In this document: positions 63,385 to 64,000 of the stretch, in pieces
Layout: each line of letters starts with the position of its first letter
How positions within the stretch are numbered: the first letter of the stretch is position 1
DNA from: Rahnella aceris
Lineage (GTDB): Bacteria > Pseudomonadota > Gammaproteobacteria > Enterobacterales > Enterobacteriaceae
Assembly (NCBI RefSeq): GCF_011684115.1
Contig: NZ_JAADJV010000001.1
Coordinates: 1,240,001 to 1,304,000 of the forward strand
Length of the DNA stretch: 64,000 nucleotides
Reading direction: 5' to 3'
Notes under the pieces: generated by a model
What the model was told of the DNA's origin: nothing
Databases searched by the model: none
Seen by the model: only the letters and a program-made list of their open reading frames with translations
Made by a program: the position numbers and the translations under genes

Positions 63385-64000
63385 ATGACTCAGCAATCTT
63401 TCGATAATAAGACGCCTTTGCTGACACCGTCACTGACGGAGTTTGATGCGGCCAGGCCGTATCTGGAATTCCATGACATTGGCAAAACTTTTCCGGGCGT
63501 GAAAGCGCTGGACGGTATTTCATTCAATTGTTACGCCGGACAAATTCATGCGCTGATGGGCGAAAACGGAGCGGGGAAATCCACCCTGCTGAAGATCCTC
63601 AGCGGGAACTATCAGCCTTCCCAGGGCAATATTCATATCAAAGGCCAGCCGGTCGCGTTCAGCCATACCACGGATGCGCTCGATGCCGGTGTGGCGATCA
63701 TTTATCAGGAACTCCATCTGGTGCCGGAAATGACGGTAGCAGAGAACATTTATCTCGGGCAGTTGCCGAGCAAACACGGTTTTGTAAACCGTAAATTGCT
63801 GCGTTACGAAGCCAAACTTCAGCTTGAACATCTCGGGCTGGATATCGACCCCGATACACCGCTGAAATATCTCTCCATCGGCCAGTGGCAGATGGTGGAA
63901 ATTGCCAAGGCGCTGGCGCGCAATGCCAAAATTATTGCATTCGATGAACCTACCAGTTCGCTTTCTGCACGCGAAATTGAACAATTGTTCCGTGTTATCC
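63385..64000 (+). CDS. araG: L-arabinose ABC transporter ATPase AraG (3' end beyond window)
   Basis: This is the start of a two-domain sugar ATPase (E. coli AraG 504 residues); about 205 residues are visible. The first domain has Walker [10 protein letters not shown] (about residues 64-72), Q-loop [20 protein letters not shown] signature variant SIGQWQMVE and Walker [14 protein letters not shown]. AraG couples ATP hydrolysis to arabinose import with AraF and AraH. It is the second gene of the araF operon, and the stop lies outside the window. Confidence 0.95.
   Translation, partial: MTQQSFDNKTPLLTPSLTEFDAARPYLEFHDIGKTFPGVKALDGISFNCYAGQIHALMGENGAGKSTLLKILSGNYQPSQGNIHIKGQPVAFSHTTDALDAGVAIIYQELHLVPEMTVAENIYLGQLPSKHGFVNRKLLRYEAKLQLEHLGLDIDPDTPLKYLSIGQWQMVEIAKALARNAKIIAFDEPTSSLSAREIEQLFRVI

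Overview
The window is about 64 kb of chromosome from a member of Enterobacterales. Gene content and order resemble several segments of the E. coli map: ldhA; ydbH-ynbE-ydbL; azoR-hrpA; ydgD-ydgU-asr; rstAB; ychO-narLX-narK; rsxABCDGE-nth with ydgK; ynfM/ynfL; mlc-ynfK. Added to these are a membrane gluconate-type dehydrogenase, a carboxypeptidase Taq and an araBA/araFG locus. ERIC- and REP-type repeats also occur. Together these suggest a Rahnella/Ewingella/Serratia-like (Yersiniaceae) plant or soil organism. The genus is inference. No phage, integrase, transposase, rRNA, tRNA or CRISPR array was seen.

Layout. 1-5.3 kb: end of an ADP-ribose/CDP-alcohol diphosphatase-like phosphoesterase, D-lactate dehydrogenase (ldhA), and the envelope lipid-homeostasis operon ydbH-ynbE-ydbL. 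5.4-10.3 kb: azoR and the RNA helicase hrpA. 10.3-16.5 kb: an acid/envelope-stress block with ydgD, the tiny membrane protein ydgU, acid-shock gene asr with an upstream RstA box, and the rstA-rstB two-component system overlapping an M32 carboxypeptidase. 16.5-20.3 kb: a three-subunit periplasm-facing dehydrogenase (Tat small subunit, FAD subunit, triheme cytochrome c). 20.6-26.5 kb: invasin-like ychO and nitrate regulation and transport (narL, narX, narK with an FNR box). 26.5-30.5 kb: nickel/cobalt efflux (rcnR/rcnA with two RcnR operators), an esterase, a LysR regulator and yjjA. 31-37.8 kb: nth and the complete rsx electron-transfer operon, then ydgK. 38-40.9 kb: dcuC and an FAD monooxygenase.

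41.2-47.4 kb: a self-contained cluster made of a GntR/FadR-type regulator, a PLP C-S-lyase-like enzyme and a complete sugar-type (CUT1) ABC transporter. Its substrate is not obvious. 47.4-52.1 kb: ynfM/ynfL, mlc (glucose repressor) and a BioD2 paralogue. 52.2-57.8 kb: an orphan AT-richer gene, a 14-TM drug-type exporter and a ferric-type ABC importer. 58.5-64 kb: arabinose catabolism (araB-araA) divergent from arabinose uptake (araF-araG, cut by the window end).

The strongest unexplained signal is a ~0.5-kb non-coding element present twice in the same orientation (about 30.46-31.02 kb and 57.93-58.50 kb). It has many conserved hairpins, and one stem shows compensatory base changes between the copies. 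A second dispersed family, a GC-rich palindromic REP/BIME-like repeat, occurs at about 12.1, 22.2, 39.5 and 47.4 kb. An ERIC-like element sits between araF and araG.
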